A stretch of 64,000 nucleotides of DNA, taken from positions 57,087 to 121,086 of the forward strand of contig JAUTCN010000022.1 of the NCBI GenBank assembly GCA_030673965.1. The letters are read 5' to 3'. Both the position numbers and the translations under genes were made by a program. This document shows positions 16,795 through 25,762 of the stretch, piece after piece. Origin of the DNA: Fusobacterium sp. JB019 (GTDB lineage: Bacteria > Fusobacteriota > Fusobacteriia > Fusobacteriales > Fusobacteriaceae). Each line of letters starts with the position of its first letter. Positions within the stretch are counted from its first letter, which is position 1. The notes under the pieces were generated by a model. The model was given only the letters and a program-made list of their open reading frames with translations. It made no database searches and was not told the origin of the DNA.

Positions 16795-17806
16795 GTTTGG
16801 ATCAAGAAGAGGAATAGGAATAGATTTAGGTACAGCTAATACACTTGTTTATAATAAAAAAACGCAAGAGATAGTATTAAATGAACCATCAGTAGTTGCA
16901 GTTGAAAGAGAAACAAGAAAGGTTTTAGCAGTTGGGAACGAAGCAAAGGCAATGATAGGTAAAACTCCAGATTCTATAGTTGCTATAAAACCTTTAAGTG
17001 AAGGGGTTATTGCTGATTATGATGTAACAGAAGCTATGATAAAATATTTTATAAAAAAAGTATTTGGAAATACTATGTTTATGCCAGATGTAATGATATG
17101 TGTTCCAATTGATGTAACAGGAGTAGAAAAAAGAGCGGTATTAGAAGCTGCTTTATCAGCAGGAGCTAAAAGAGCATATTTAATAGAAGAAGCTAGAGCA
17201 GCAGCTTTAGGAGCAGGATTAGATATATCAGCACCAACAGGAAATATGATAGTTGATATTGGTGGAGGATCTACAGATGTTGCTGTGATTTCTTTTGGTG
17301 GGACAGTTGTAAGTAAAACTATTAGAATTGCAAGTAATAACTTTGATAATGATATTGTGAGATATGTTAAAAAAACTCATAATTTGTTAATAGGAGATAG
17401 AACAGCAGAACAAATAAAAATAAAAATAGGGACAGCTATTCCTTTGGAAGAAGAAGAAAGTATAGTTGTAAAAGGAAGAGATTTAGTAATGGGGCTTCCA
17501 AAATCAGTAACGATAACATCTGAAGAAGTAAGAGAAGCAATTAATGATTCATTAATGCAAATAGTATCTTGCGTAAAAGAAGTTTTGGAAAAAACTCCTC
17601 CAGAATTAGCTTCAGATATAGTTGATAGAGGAATAGTAATGGCAGGAGGAGGTTCTTTAATAAGAAACTTCCCTAAATTAATAGCTCAACATACTCAATT
17701 ACATGTTAGATTATCAGAAGAGCCTCTTATGAATGTTGTTAGAGGAGCGGGGCTAGCTATGGACCAATTAGATGTATTGAAAAAAATAGAGAAAGCAGAG
17801 AGGTAA
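16781..17806 (+). CDS. mreB: Rod shape-determining protein MreB
   Basis: Actin-like ATPase that forms membrane-bound filaments guiding lateral wall synthesis. The 341 residues contain phosphate-1 GIDLGTANTLVY, phosphate-2 DIGGGSTDVAVIS near residue 165 and the adenosine motif MAGGGSLI near residue 290. The N-terminal LFKFGSRR could serve as the membrane-targeting stretch. mreC and mreD do not follow; the next gene is holB, 2 bases away. RodA, its usual partner, is encoded at 47852. Confidence 0.97.
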   Translation: MGLFKFGSRRGIGIDLGTANTLVYNKKTQEIVLNEPSVVAVERETRKVLAVGNEAKAMIGKTPDSIVAIKPLSEGVIADYDVTEAMIKYFIKKVFGNTMFMPDVMICVPIDVTGVEKRAVLEAALSAGAKRAYLIEEARAAALGAGLDISAPTGNMIVDIGGGSTDVAVISFGGTVVSKTIRIASNNFDNDIVRYVKKTHNLLIGDRTAEQIKIKIGTAIPLEEEESIVVKGRDLVMGLPKSVTITSEEVREAINDSLMQIVSCVKEVLEKTPPELASDIVDRGIVMAGGGSLIRNFPKLIAQHTQLHVRLSEEPLMNVVRGAGLAMDQLDVLKKIEKAER

Positions 17807-17808
17807 TT

Positions 17809-18714
17809 ATGTTTAAAGATATTTCTTCCAATGAGGAAGCTAAAATATTTTTAAAAAATGAGTTGAAAAATAAAAAAAAGAGTGGAACATATATATTTTA
17901 TGGAGAGGATAGGGAGCTTATTTTTAAATTTGCTCTCTCTTTTTCCAAAGGTTTAACTTGTAAAAATTATGAGGATGATTTTTGTGATGAATGTGAAAGC
18001 TGTAAAAGAATGAACTCTTTAACTCATGGAGATTTAGAAATATTTGAAGATATAAAGATAGAAGATGTAAGAAAAATTTCATATAGAGCTTCAACTTCTT
18101 CTTATGAAGGAGGAAATAGAATTTTTATTTTAAAAGATTTAGATAGATTAAATAAAGAATCCTCTAATGCTTTACTTAAGTTAATAGAAGAGCCTAGGGA
18201 TGGAGATTATTTCATATTGCTTATGAAAAATTTAAATTTAATTTCAACAATAAAATCTAGATCAATAATTTTAAAAATAAAAAATAGAACTTTTGATGAA
18301 TTAGAAGTAACTGAAGAAATATATAAATTTTTCAGAGGAAATGGACACGATATATTAAATTATAAGAAAGAAAATTTAGATTTAAAAAAAGCATATATAT
18401 ATTCTGATATTCAAAAGGTTATTGAAAGTTATATAGAGAATAAAGATATAGAAAGTAAAATGAATATTTATAAAGCATTGATAGATTTTTATAAAAATAA
18501 AGAATATATAGGAAAAGCAGAACAACTTAAATTTGCAGAGGATATAGCTAATTCTTGTGGAAAAGAAAGGATAATAGCTATGGAGATATGTAATTATATG
18601 AGTTATTTTATAAAAGATTATAATAAATTAGAAAAGTTACTAAAAATTAAAAATTGTATAAAAAGTAACGTTAATTTAAGGGTATTATTTAGAGTGTTTA
18701 TTTTAGAAATATAA
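17809..18714 (+). CDS. holB: DNA polymerase III subunit delta'
   Basis: Clamp-loader subunit. The 301 residues have the zinc-module cysteines (CDECESCKRM near residue 65), the conserved SNALLKLIEEP segment near residue 120 and a sensor-like TIKSRS region near residue 147. The P-loop position (IFYGEDRELIFKFA) lacks the GKT/S lysine, so this subunit should not bind or hydrolyse ATP, as in many delta' proteins. The usual SRC motif reads SRS. It is the last gene of the operon. Confidence 0.85.
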   Translation: MFKDISSNEEAKIFLKNELKNKKKSGTYIFYGEDRELIFKFALSFSKGLTCKNYEDDFCDECESCKRMNSLTHGDLEIFEDIKIEDVRKISYRASTSSYEGGNRIFILKDLDRLNKESSNALLKLIEEPRDGDYFILLMKNLNLISTIKSRSIILKIKNRTFDELEVTEEIYKFFRGNGHDILNYKKENLDLKKAYIYSDIQKVIESYIENKDIESKMNIYKALIDFYKNKEYIGKAEQLKFAEDIANSCGKERIIAMEICNYMSYFIKDYNKLEKLLKIKNCIKSNVNLRVLFRVFILEI

Positions 18715-18749
18715 AACTTAGAGATTTATATATCTCTAAGTTTTTTTTT
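18713..18749. terminator. Convergent terminator overlapping the end of the MocR gene
   Basis: AAAACTTAGAGAT (18713-18725) pairs with ATCTCTAAGTTTT (18732-18744) around a 6-base loop, then a T run to 18749. On the plus strand it ends holB. On the minus strand the MocR stop codon lies in the loop and its last codons form one arm. Confidence 0.88.
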
Positions 18750-20120
18750 GCTTAAAATATTTTTAATTATATTAATACCAGTATGTATTTTTTCTAAATC
18801 TGTTGAAATAAAACAAATTCTAAATTTTGAATTTTTTCTTCTATCCTGATAAAAAATATAACCAGGTAAAATTAAAACTCCTTTAATTTTGCAAAGAGTA
18901 TAGAACAACTCTTCATCTATTTCAGTTTTTAGTTGAAGCCAAATAAAGAAACCACCATATGGGACATGCATTATTTTAAGATAAGGAATTTTTTTTAATA
19001 AATATAGAGCATAATTATGCCTTGTTTCTAATTTTTTCTTATATTTTTTTATAAAAGTATTCATATGGTTATTTCTAATAAATAATTCTATTATTTTTTG
19101 AGAAATATTAGAAGGAGAAGCTTCTAAACTAACAATTTCTAAAGAAATTTTTTCTTTAAAAATCGTAGGAACTATTAATAAAGCAACTTGTAATTCATTT
19201 GAAATAATTTTAGAGAAATCTTTAATATAAAAAACTCGTTCATTTCCGATTTTATCTAAACTTTTAAAAGTTATAGGTTTATTTATATTGTAAAAGAAAT
19301 CAGATAAATTATCTTCTTCTATAATGTAAAAGTCATGTTTATTAGCAAGATTTAAAAGATGTAGTTTTTTTTCTACAGACCATGAAATCCCAGAAGGATT
19401 TTGAAAGTTAGGAGCTTCATAAACAAAATCTATTTTATATTGATTAAGAATATTTTCAAAATCATGAAAATCCCAACCGTCATCTAAAAGATGCACACCA
19501 TGGATATTTGCGAATGGTTCTAATAAGGTTATTGTGTTATAATGTGTAGGATCAGAAACAGCAATATTTAATTTTTTATCATGATAAAAAGATCGCATTA
19601 TAATTTCTAAGCATTGTTGAGTTCTGGAAATTGAAAAAATATTATCTTTATGAACAAAAATATTATCACTTTCTATCCATTCAGATATAAAATTTATAAA
19701 ACTTGGAAGTCCTTGTATGTATTTAAAATCATTTAAAACAAAATCTTCAGAAGAAAAAATTTCTTTTAAAAGTTTTTGATAGAGAAATTTATTAAAAAAA
19801 GAACTATCTATTTCAGATTTAGAAAAATCAATAGTTTTATTTGTTTTTATTTCAGTTTTTTTATAATTTTTTAAAATAGTTTTAATCTTTTTGTTATTTT
19901 TAAATTTAGTGTTATTTTTTATATATATTCCCTTAGAAGGAATTATATTGATATAACCATTTATTTCTAAAAGTTCAAGACTTTTAGAGATTGTTCTTGA
20001 ACTCACTAAATATTCTTTAGTGAGAGCTCTAGTGGAAGGGAGTTTATTATCAGTAAAGTGATTTTTTAATATTTTTTCTTTTAAATCATTATAAATTTTT
20101 AAATATAAGAATTGTTTCAT
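18726..20120 (-). CDS. MocR/PdxR-type GntR-family transcriptional regulator
   Basis: Regulator with an N-terminal winged helix (residues about 1-70; LPSTRALTKEYLVSSRTISKSLELL) and a fold-type I aminotransferase-like sensor domain. Residues expected to hold PLP are present: NPSG at about 241-244, EEDN at 268-271 and Lys304 in DFSKIISNEL. It is therefore probably a PLP-binding sensor rather than an enzyme. It is divergent from the 20284 operon across a 163-base intergenic region, and control of that operon is the natural inference. The effector could be PLP or a pathway-related amine or aldehyde; this is not known. Confidence 0.88.
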   Translation of the reverse strand: MKQFLYLKIYNDLKEKILKNHFTDNKLPSTRALTKEYLVSSRTISKSLELLEINGYINIIPSKGIYIKNNTKFKNNKKIKTILKNYKKTEIKTNKTIDFSKSEIDSSFFNKFLYQKLLKEIFSSEDFVLNDFKYIQGLPSFINFISEWIESDNIFVHKDNIFSISRTQQCLEIIMRSFYHDKKLNIAVSDPTHYNTITLLEPFANIHGVHLLDDGWDFHDFENILNQYKIDFVYEAPNFQNPSGISWSVEKKLHLLNLANKHDFYIIEEDNLSDFFYNINKPITFKSLDKIGNERVFYIKDFSKIISNELQVALLIVPTIFKEKISLEIVSLEASPSNISQKIIELFIRNNHMNTFIKKYKKKLETRHNYALYLLKKIPYLKIMHVPYGGFFIWLQLKTEIDEELFYTLCKIKGVLILPGYIFYQDRRKNSKFRICFISTDLEKIHTGINIIKNILSKKKLRDI

Positions 20121-20196
20121 AAAATCACCTCTTCAAAATTGTTATAAATATTTTAACATATAGAAAAGTGATGTACAACAGTTTATCTAATTATTG

Positions 20197-20225
20197 TTTA
20201 CAAGAGATTAAAAATATAGTATATA
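20197..20225 (+). promoter_or_regulatory. Candidate promoter of the deoxyribose/methylthioribose salvage operon
   Basis: TTTACA (20197-20202) and TATATA (20220-20225) are spaced by 17 bases. The -35 overlaps one half of a loose inverted repeat, TGTACAACA (20172-20180) with TTGTTTACA (20194-20202), matching at 6 of 9 positions. This could be a regulator site but is weak. Confidence 0.45.
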
Positions 20226-20283
20226 TATTAATATAAAAGTTAATGTTTTAAAAATAAACATAGTTTTACGAAAAGGAGAGAAA

Positions 20284-21432
20284 ATGGAAAATTTTAATTT
20301 TATAAGTCCAACTAAAATAGTATTTGGAAAAGATAGTCATTTGGATGTAGGAAAATTAGTAGGGGAATATTCAAAAAAAATATTACTACATTATGAAGGA
20401 GATGGTTCTTTAATAAAAAAATTAGGAATTTATGAAAAAGTTTTAAATTCACTAAAAAAAGAAAATATAGAAATTATAGAGTTAGGGGGAGTAGTACCAA
20501 ATCCTAGGTTATCTCTTGTAAATGAGGGAATTAAAATCTGTAAAGAAGAAAAAATAGAATTTATTCTTGCTATAGGTGGGGGAAGTGTAATTGATTCTTC
20601 AAAAGCAATAGCTTTAGGGACAGTTTATGATGGAAATGTTTGGGATTTTTTTACAGGAAAGAATACTCCTAAAAGTTCTTTAGGTGTAGGAGTTGTATTA
20701 ACTATTCCAGGATCTGGATCAGAAATGTCAGAAAGTTCAATAATTACAGATGAATTAAATGAACTTAAATGTGTTTGCGATACAGAAAAGAATTTTCCTA
20801 AATTTTCAATATTAGATCCAGAAGTTTGTTTTTCAATTCCAGATTCTTTAATGGGAGCAGGAGTTGCAGATATATTATCGCATTTAATGGAAAGATATTT
20901 TAGTCAAAGTATCCATACAGAATTAAGCGATAGTTTAATGGAAGCAGCTATGAGGACAGTTATAAAATTTGGACCTAAAATAATGAAAAACAGAAAAGAT
21001 TATAATAATTGCGCTCAAATAATGTGGGCAGCAACTGTGGCTCATAATGGAATGATAGCTTGTGGAAGAGTTGCTGATTGGTCATCTCATAGAATAGAAC
21101 ATGAAATAAGTGGAATTTATGATATAACTCATGGAGCAGGAATGGCAATTATTTTTCCAACTTGGATAGATTATGTGAAAGATGATAATATAGAAGTTAT
21201 GAATAGATTTTCAAAAGAAGTTTTCGGTGTAAATACAATTTCTGAGGGAATTAAAGAATTGAAGAAATTTTTTAAAGAATTAGGATTAAAAGAGAAGTTG
21301 TCAGATTTCAATATAACAAATGAAAAATTTGAATTGATGGCAGAGAAAGCTTTAGCTGGAAGTGAAACATTAGGTAGATTTAAAAAATTATCGAAAGAAG
21401 ATTTAATTAAAATAATGGAAATTTCTAAATAA
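20284..21432 (+). CDS. Iron-containing alcohol dehydrogenase
   Basis: Group III NAD(P)-dependent alcohol dehydrogenase similar to butanol dehydrogenases. The 382 residues include the nucleotide loop GGGSVIDSSKAIA near residue 98 and GSGSEMS near 140. The metal-ligand set is ADILSHLMER (Asp and His near 198-202), then SHRIEHEISG and DITHGAGMA. It is the first gene of a five-gene operon with an aldolase, a permease and MtnA/MtnK homologues. In that setting it probably reduces the short aldehyde released by the aldolase (acetaldehyde or methylthioacetaldehyde), regenerating NAD+. Confidence 0.92.
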   Translation: MENFNFISPTKIVFGKDSHLDVGKLVGEYSKKILLHYEGDGSLIKKLGIYEKVLNSLKKENIEIIELGGVVPNPRLSLVNEGIKICKEEKIEFILAIGGGSVIDSSKAIALGTVYDGNVWDFFTGKNTPKSSLGVGVVLTIPGSGSEMSESSIITDELNELKCVCDTEKNFPKFSILDPEVCFSIPDSLMGAGVADILSHLMERYFSQSIHTELSDSLMEAAMRTVIKFGPKIMKNRKDYNNCAQIMWAATVAHNGMIACGRVADWSSHRIEHEISGIYDITHGAGMAIIFPTWIDYVKDDNIEVMNRFSKEVFGVNTISEGIKELKKFFKELGLKEKLSDFNITNEKFELMAEKALAGSETLGRFKKLSKEDLIKIMEISK

Positions 21433-21445
21433 GAAAGAGGGTAAT

Positions 21446-22111
21446 ATGTTATTAGAAAAAGAGAGAATAGAATTAATGAATTATGGTAAAAGAATGATTA
21501 CAGAAGGTTTAACTAAAGGAACAGGAGGAAATCTTAGTATATGTAATAGAGAAAAAAACTTAATGGCAGTTACTCCTAGTGGGGTTGGTTATTTAGAAAT
21601 TGTTCCTGAAGATATTGTTATACTAGATGTTGATACAGGAGATATAGTAGAGGGAGATAGAGTTCCATCAAGTGAATCAGATATGCATAGAATTTTTTAT
21701 AAATATAGAAAAGATATCAATGCAATGGTACATACCCATTCTAAATATTCAGCAGGACTTTCTTGTACAGGAAATAAATTGCCTGCAATTCATTATTTAT
21801 TAGCAGTGGCAGGAGTAGATGTACCTTGTGCAAAATATGCAACTTATGGAACTGTAAAATTAGCTAAAACTGCTTATGAAGCAATGAAGGATACCAAGGC
21901 AGTTTTATTAAGTAATCATGGATTGTTAACAGGAGGAAAAAATTTAGGAGAAGCTTATAATATAGCTGAAAATGTTGAATTTTGTTGTGAACTTTATTTT
22001 ATTTCAAAAGTTATGGGAAAACCATTTATATTAGAAGAAAAAGAAATGAAAAATGTGATAGAAAGATTTAAAGACTATGGAGAAAGAATAGAAGAGCATG
22101 AAAAAATATAG
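21446..22111 (+). CDS. Class II aldolase, probable 5-deoxyribulose/methylthioribulose 1-phosphate aldolase
   Basis: AraD/FucA-type zinc aldolase of 221 residues. It shows GTGGNLS near residue 25, TPSG at 43-46, the catalytic Glu77 in PSSESD, and the zinc ligands His96, His98 and His158 (HTHS, SNHGLL). By sequence alone it could be fuculose-phosphate aldolase or MtnB dehydratase. The adjoining MtnA- and MtnK-like genes, the dehydrogenase, and the absence of other methionine-salvage genes favour an Ald2/DrdA-type aldolase that yields DHAP and an aldehyde. It lies 13 bases after the dehydrogenase. Confidence 0.85.
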   Translation: MLLEKERIELMNYGKRMITEGLTKGTGGNLSICNREKNLMAVTPSGVGYLEIVPEDIVILDVDTGDIVEGDRVPSSESDMHRIFYKYRKDINAMVHTHSKYSAGLSCTGNKLPAIHYLLAVAGVDVPCAKYATYGTVKLAKTAYEAMKDTKAVLLSNHGLLTGGKNLGEAYNIAENVEFCCELYFISKVMGKPFILEEKEMKNVIERFKDYGERIEEHEKI

Positions 22112-22160
22112 GTAATTAAAGAAGTTAATATGTATATATATAAAAATAAAGGAGGGGTTT

Positions 22161-23453
22161 ATGGAGAAGAAAGGAAATATAAGAGGGTTGTTGCCGTTGA
22201 TGGTGTTTATTATTTTATATGCAGGAGCAGGTTTATTTTTAGGAGATTTTAGTAAAATGCCACTCTTAGTAGCTTTTGTTATTACATCAGGAGTTGCAAT
22301 AACTTTAAATAATAAAGATAATCCAATATCTTTAAATGATAGAATAGATATATTTTGTAAAGGAGCAGGGGATCCTACATTAATTTTAATGGTTGTTATC
22401 TTTATATTAGCAGGTGCATTTTATTCAGTTGCAAATGCAATGGGAGCTGTTAATTCAACAGTAAATTTAGGATTATCATTATTGCCAGCTAAGATGTTAT
22501 TACCAGGATTATTTTTAGTTGGTTGTGCTTTAAGTTTTTCAATGGGAACATCAATGGGAACAGTGAGTGCTTTAACTCCAGTTGCAGTTGGAATAGCTAC
22601 AGAAACAGGGATAGCATTACCTTTAGTTTGTGGAGTAGTAGTAGGTGGAGCCATGTTTGGAGATAATTTATCTTTTATTTCAGATACAACAATAGCTGCT
22701 ACAAGAACACAAGAAGTTGAGATGAGAGATAAATTTAGAGTTAACTTTTCAATAGTTTTACCAGCGGTTTTAATTAATTTAGTATTAATATCAATGGCTG
22801 GTGGAAGTGGAGTTGTTGGAAAAGCATATGAATATAATTTAATAAATATAATTCCTTATATTTCAATAATAATATTGGCTCTTATTGGATTAAATGTAAT
22901 TTATACTTTAGGGACAGGAATATTAGTAGGAGTAGCAATAGGGATAATGAATGGAAGTTTTACTTTTGTAGAAACTTTTGGAGTGTTACAAAGAGGAATG
23001 GGTTGGATGGAAGATATTTCAATGATAGCTATATTAGTAGGTGGAGTAGTGGCAACAATGCATCATTTTGGTGGTATTGATTGGTTATTAGAAAACTTAA
23101 CATCTAGAATAAAAAGTAAAAAAGGTGCAGAATTTGGAATTGCAGGACTAGTAAGTTTACTAGATTTAGCAACAACAAATAATACTGTAGCGATTATTAC
23201 TGCAGGTCCTTTAGCAAGAGATATAGCAGACGAATTTGGTGTAGATCGTAGAAGAGTAGCAGGACTTTTAGATTTATTTGCCTCAGCATTTCAAGGGTTA
23301 ATGCCTTATGCAGGTCAATTATTAATGGCAGCAGGAATGGCTAAAATATCTCCAGCATCTATTGTACCTTATTCATGGTATTCTATGTTAATGTTAGTTA
23401 TGGGATGTATAGCAATAATGATTAATAAGCCTAATTTAAAAAAAGTAAAATAA
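22161..23453 (+). CDS. NhaC-family permease, candidate deoxyribose/methylthioribose transporter
   Basis: A 430-residue polytopic membrane protein with about eleven hydrophobic segments. The NhaC-type signature GDNLSFISDTTIAATRTQ lies near residue 172. The NhaC superfamily includes not only Na+/H+ antiporters but also solute carriers such as the predicted methionine transporter MetT and malate/lactate antiporters. Its position between the aldolase and the isomerase suggests it imports the sugar or nucleoside substrate, or exports a product. No sequence feature fixes the substrate. AAGGAGGGG precedes the ATG. Confidence 0.85.
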   Translation: MEKKGNIRGLLPLMVFIILYAGAGLFLGDFSKMPLLVAFVITSGVAITLNNKDNPISLNDRIDIFCKGAGDPTLILMVVIFILAGAFYSVANAMGAVNSTVNLGLSLLPAKMLLPGLFLVGCALSFSMGTSMGTVSALTPVAVGIATETGIALPLVCGVVVGGAMFGDNLSFISDTTIAATRTQEVEMRDKFRVNFSIVLPAVLINLVLISMAGGSGVVGKAYEYNLINIIPYISIIILALIGLNVIYTLGTGILVGVAIGIMNGSFTFVETFGVLQRGMGWMEDISMIAILVGGVVATMHHFGGIDWLLENLTSRIKSKKGAEFGIAGLVSLLDLATTNNTVAIITAGPLARDIADEFGVDRRRVAGLLDLFASAFQGLMPYAGQLLMAAGMAKISPASIVPYSWYSMLMLVMGCIAIMINKPNLKKVK

Positions 23454-23476
23454 TATAAAGAAAAGAGGAAAAATAA

Positions 23477-24526
23477 ATGGATAGAAAGGATAAAGATTTA
23501 GCATTTATGTTGAGATATGAAAATATAGCTTGGTATGAAGATGGAAAGGTAAAGATACTAGATAGAAGAATTTATCCAAAAGAAATTAAATTTGTAGAAT
23601 GTATTGATTATAAAGAAGTAAAACAAGCTATTACAGATATGGTGACTCAAAGTGCGGGACCATATACTGCTGCAGGAATGGGAATGGCTTTAGCAGCTTA
23701 CCAATGTAAAAAAATGAAGTTAGAAGAGCAAATTAATTATTTAAAAAATGCTTCAGAAGTAATATCTCATGCTCGCCCAACTACAGTCAACAGAATGAAA
23801 ATGATAACAAGTTCTTGTGCTGAAGTTGGTATTGAAGCTTTAAAAAAAGGGAATTCTGCAATAGAAGCAATATTTCAAAGAACGATAGATTCTCTAGAGA
23901 GAAGATATGGGAGAATGTCAGAAGTAGCAGTTAATTTAGTTAATTTATTTCCTAAAAAAGGGAAAATTATGACACAGTGTTTTGGAGAAACAATTGTAGG
24001 ATGTATGGGAAGAGAAATAAAAAGACAGAATAAAGAAATTGAATTTTATTGTCCTGAAACAAGACCTTATTTGCAGGGAGCTCGTTTAACTGCAAGTGTT
24101 TTAAAAAATCAAGGATTTAAAGTGACAGTTATAACAGATAATATGCCAGCTTGGACAATTAAAGAAAAGAAAATAGATGTTTTTACTTCAGCAGCAGACA
24201 CCATTTGTATGGATGGAAATATAGTTAATAAGGTAGGGACTATGCAAATCGCAATTTGTGCAAAACACTTTGGAATACCATATTTTGTAACAGGAATTCC
24301 AGATGAAGGGAAATATTTAGAAAATATTGTAATTGAGGAAAGAGATTCAAAAGAAGTTATTAGCTGCAATGGAATAAGAAATACATTAGAGGGTGTAGAA
24401 GGATATTATCCAGCATTTGACATTACTCCTCCAGAATTTGTGAGCGCAGTAGTTACAGATCAAGGAATCTATTCTCCTTATAATTTGAAAGAATATTTCA
24501 AAACAGAAGTAGAACAATATTATTAA
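23477..24526 (+). CDS. mtnA: MtnA-like aldose-1-phosphate isomerase
   Basis: Isomerase of the eIF2B-like MtnA family that converts 5-methylthioribose 1-phosphate or 5-deoxyribose 1-phosphate to the ketose. The 349 residues keep the catalytic pair at Cys168 (MTQCFG) and Asp241 (AADTICMDGNIVNKVGT), plus ETRPYLQGARLTA near 194. The sequence around Cys168 differs from the canonical THCN form, so this is a divergent MtnA, possibly specialised for 5-deoxyribose phosphate (DrdI-like). It lies 23 bases after the permease and 21 before the kinase. Confidence 0.87.
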   Translation: MDRKDKDLAFMLRYENIAWYEDGKVKILDRRIYPKEIKFVECIDYKEVKQAITDMVTQSAGPYTAAGMGMALAAYQCKKMKLEEQINYLKNASEVISHARPTTVNRMKMITSSCAEVGIEALKKGNSAIEAIFQRTIDSLERRYGRMSEVAVNLVNLFPKKGKIMTQCFGETIVGCMGREIKRQNKEIEFYCPETRPYLQGARLTASVLKNQGFKVTVITDNMPAWTIKEKKIDVFTSAADTICMDGNIVNKVGTMQIAICAKHFGIPYFVTGIPDEGKYLENIVIEERDSKEVISCNGIRNTLEGVEGYYPAFDITPPEFVSAVVTDQGIYSPYNLKEYFKTEVEQYY

Positions 24527-24547
24527 AAGAAAGAAGGTAAAGTTAAT

Positions 24548-25732
24548 ATGGAAAAATATAAAGAACATTTTCGATTATCTGTTGCTGACGCAATAAACTA
24601 CACTAAAGATTTTAATATATTTGATAAGAATTCTAAATTAAAAGGCGAAGAAATTGGAGATGGAAATATAAACTATATTTTTAGAATAATAGATGAAACT
24701 AATAATAAATCAGTTGTCTTAAAGCAAGCTGACAAATTTTTAAGATCATCAGGAAGACCTTTAGATTTAGCTAGAAGCAAAATAGAGGCAGAAATATTAA
24801 GAATAGAAGGTCAATATTCAGAAAAATCAGTACCAAAAATATACCGTTATGATGATATTATGTGTGTTATTGTTATGGAAGATATATCAGAATTTAAAAA
24901 TTTAAGAAAAGAATTGTTGGAAGAAAAAATATTTCCTAATTTTTCAGATGAAATAAGTAGTTTTTTAGTAGATACATTACTTCCTACAACAGATTTAGTT
25001 ATGGATTCTGCAGAAAAAAAAGATAAGGTTCAAACTTTTATTAATAAAGAATTATGTGATATTTCAGAATGTCTTGTTTTTACAGAACCTTATGATGATT
25101 ATAAAAAAAGAAATATAATATTAAAAGAAAATGAAACTTTGGTTAAAGAAAAATTATATGATGATAAGGAATTACATTTAGAAGTATCTAAATTAAAAAA
25201 TAATTTTATGAATAATGCACAAGCCTTGATTCATGGTGATTTACATTCAGGTTCAATCTTTATAAATGAAAGAGGAATAAAAGTAATTGATCCGGAATTT
25301 GCCTTCTATGGACCTATGGGGTATGATATAGGAAATGTAATAGGAAATTTATATTTTCCCTTGATAAATAAAAAATATTTGATGAAAGCTAGTGAAGATA
25401 AAGAGAAATTCATTAAATGGTTATCAACTTCTATAGAAGAAATTTATGATATGTTTATTTATAAATTTAAAAACAAATATAAAGAATTAGTAAAAAAACC
25501 TCTTTATCATGAAGAAAATTTTATGGATTGGTATTTATCAGAAGTACTAGCTGATTCATTAGGATCTGCAGGTCTTGAAATAATCAGGAGAGTAGTGGGA
25601 GATACAAAAGTTATTGAAATAGAAGGAATAGAAAATATTGAAAAAAGAATTTTAGTTGAAAGAGAATTGCTTGAAATAGGAATTAGATTTATAAAAGAAA
25701 GATACAAGATAAAAAAAGGAAATCAGTTATAA
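24548..25732 (+). CDS. mtnK: MtnK-like kinase (methylthioribose / 5-deoxyribose kinase)
   Basis: Aminoglycoside-phosphotransferase-fold sugar kinase that phosphorylates the anomeric hydroxyl of methylthioribose or 5-deoxyribose. The 394 residues show the N-lobe loop GDGNINYIF near residue 37. The catalytic loop HGDLHSGS is at 229-236 and the metal motif VIDPEFAFYGPMGYDIG at 246-262. All essential aspartates are present. It is the last gene of the salvage operon and is followed at once by a strong terminator. A nucleosidase to release the sugar is not in the window. Confidence 0.92.
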   Translation: MEKYKEHFRLSVADAINYTKDFNIFDKNSKLKGEEIGDGNINYIFRIIDETNNKSVVLKQADKFLRSSGRPLDLARSKIEAEILRIEGQYSEKSVPKIYRYDDIMCVIVMEDISEFKNLRKELLEEKIFPNFSDEISSFLVDTLLPTTDLVMDSAEKKDKVQTFINKELCDISECLVFTEPYDDYKKRNIILKENETLVKEKLYDDKELHLEVSKLKNNFMNNAQALIHGDLHSGSIFINERGIKVIDPEFAFYGPMGYDIGNVIGNLYFPLINKKYLMKASEDKEKFIKWLSTSIEEIYDMFIYKFKNKYKELVKKPLYHEENFMDWYLSEVLADSLGSAGLEIIRRVVGDTKVIEIEGIENIEKRILVERELLEIGIRFIKERYKIKKGNQL

Positions 25733-25761
25733 AAAAAGGGATGCATATGCATCCTTTTTTT
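25731..25761. terminator. Terminator of the salvage operon
   Basis: GGATGC (25739-25744) pairs with GCATCC (25749-25754) around ATAT, flanked by seven A and seven T. The A run overlaps the mtnK stop codon. Confidence 0.92.
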
Positions 25762-25762
25762 C

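Noticed and set aside
21446..22111. Methylthioribulose-1-phosphate dehydratase (MtnB)
   Set aside because: The same fold makes it possible, but no other downstream methionine-salvage genes (MtnC, W, X or D) are present and a dehydrogenase is; aldolase is preferred, not proven.
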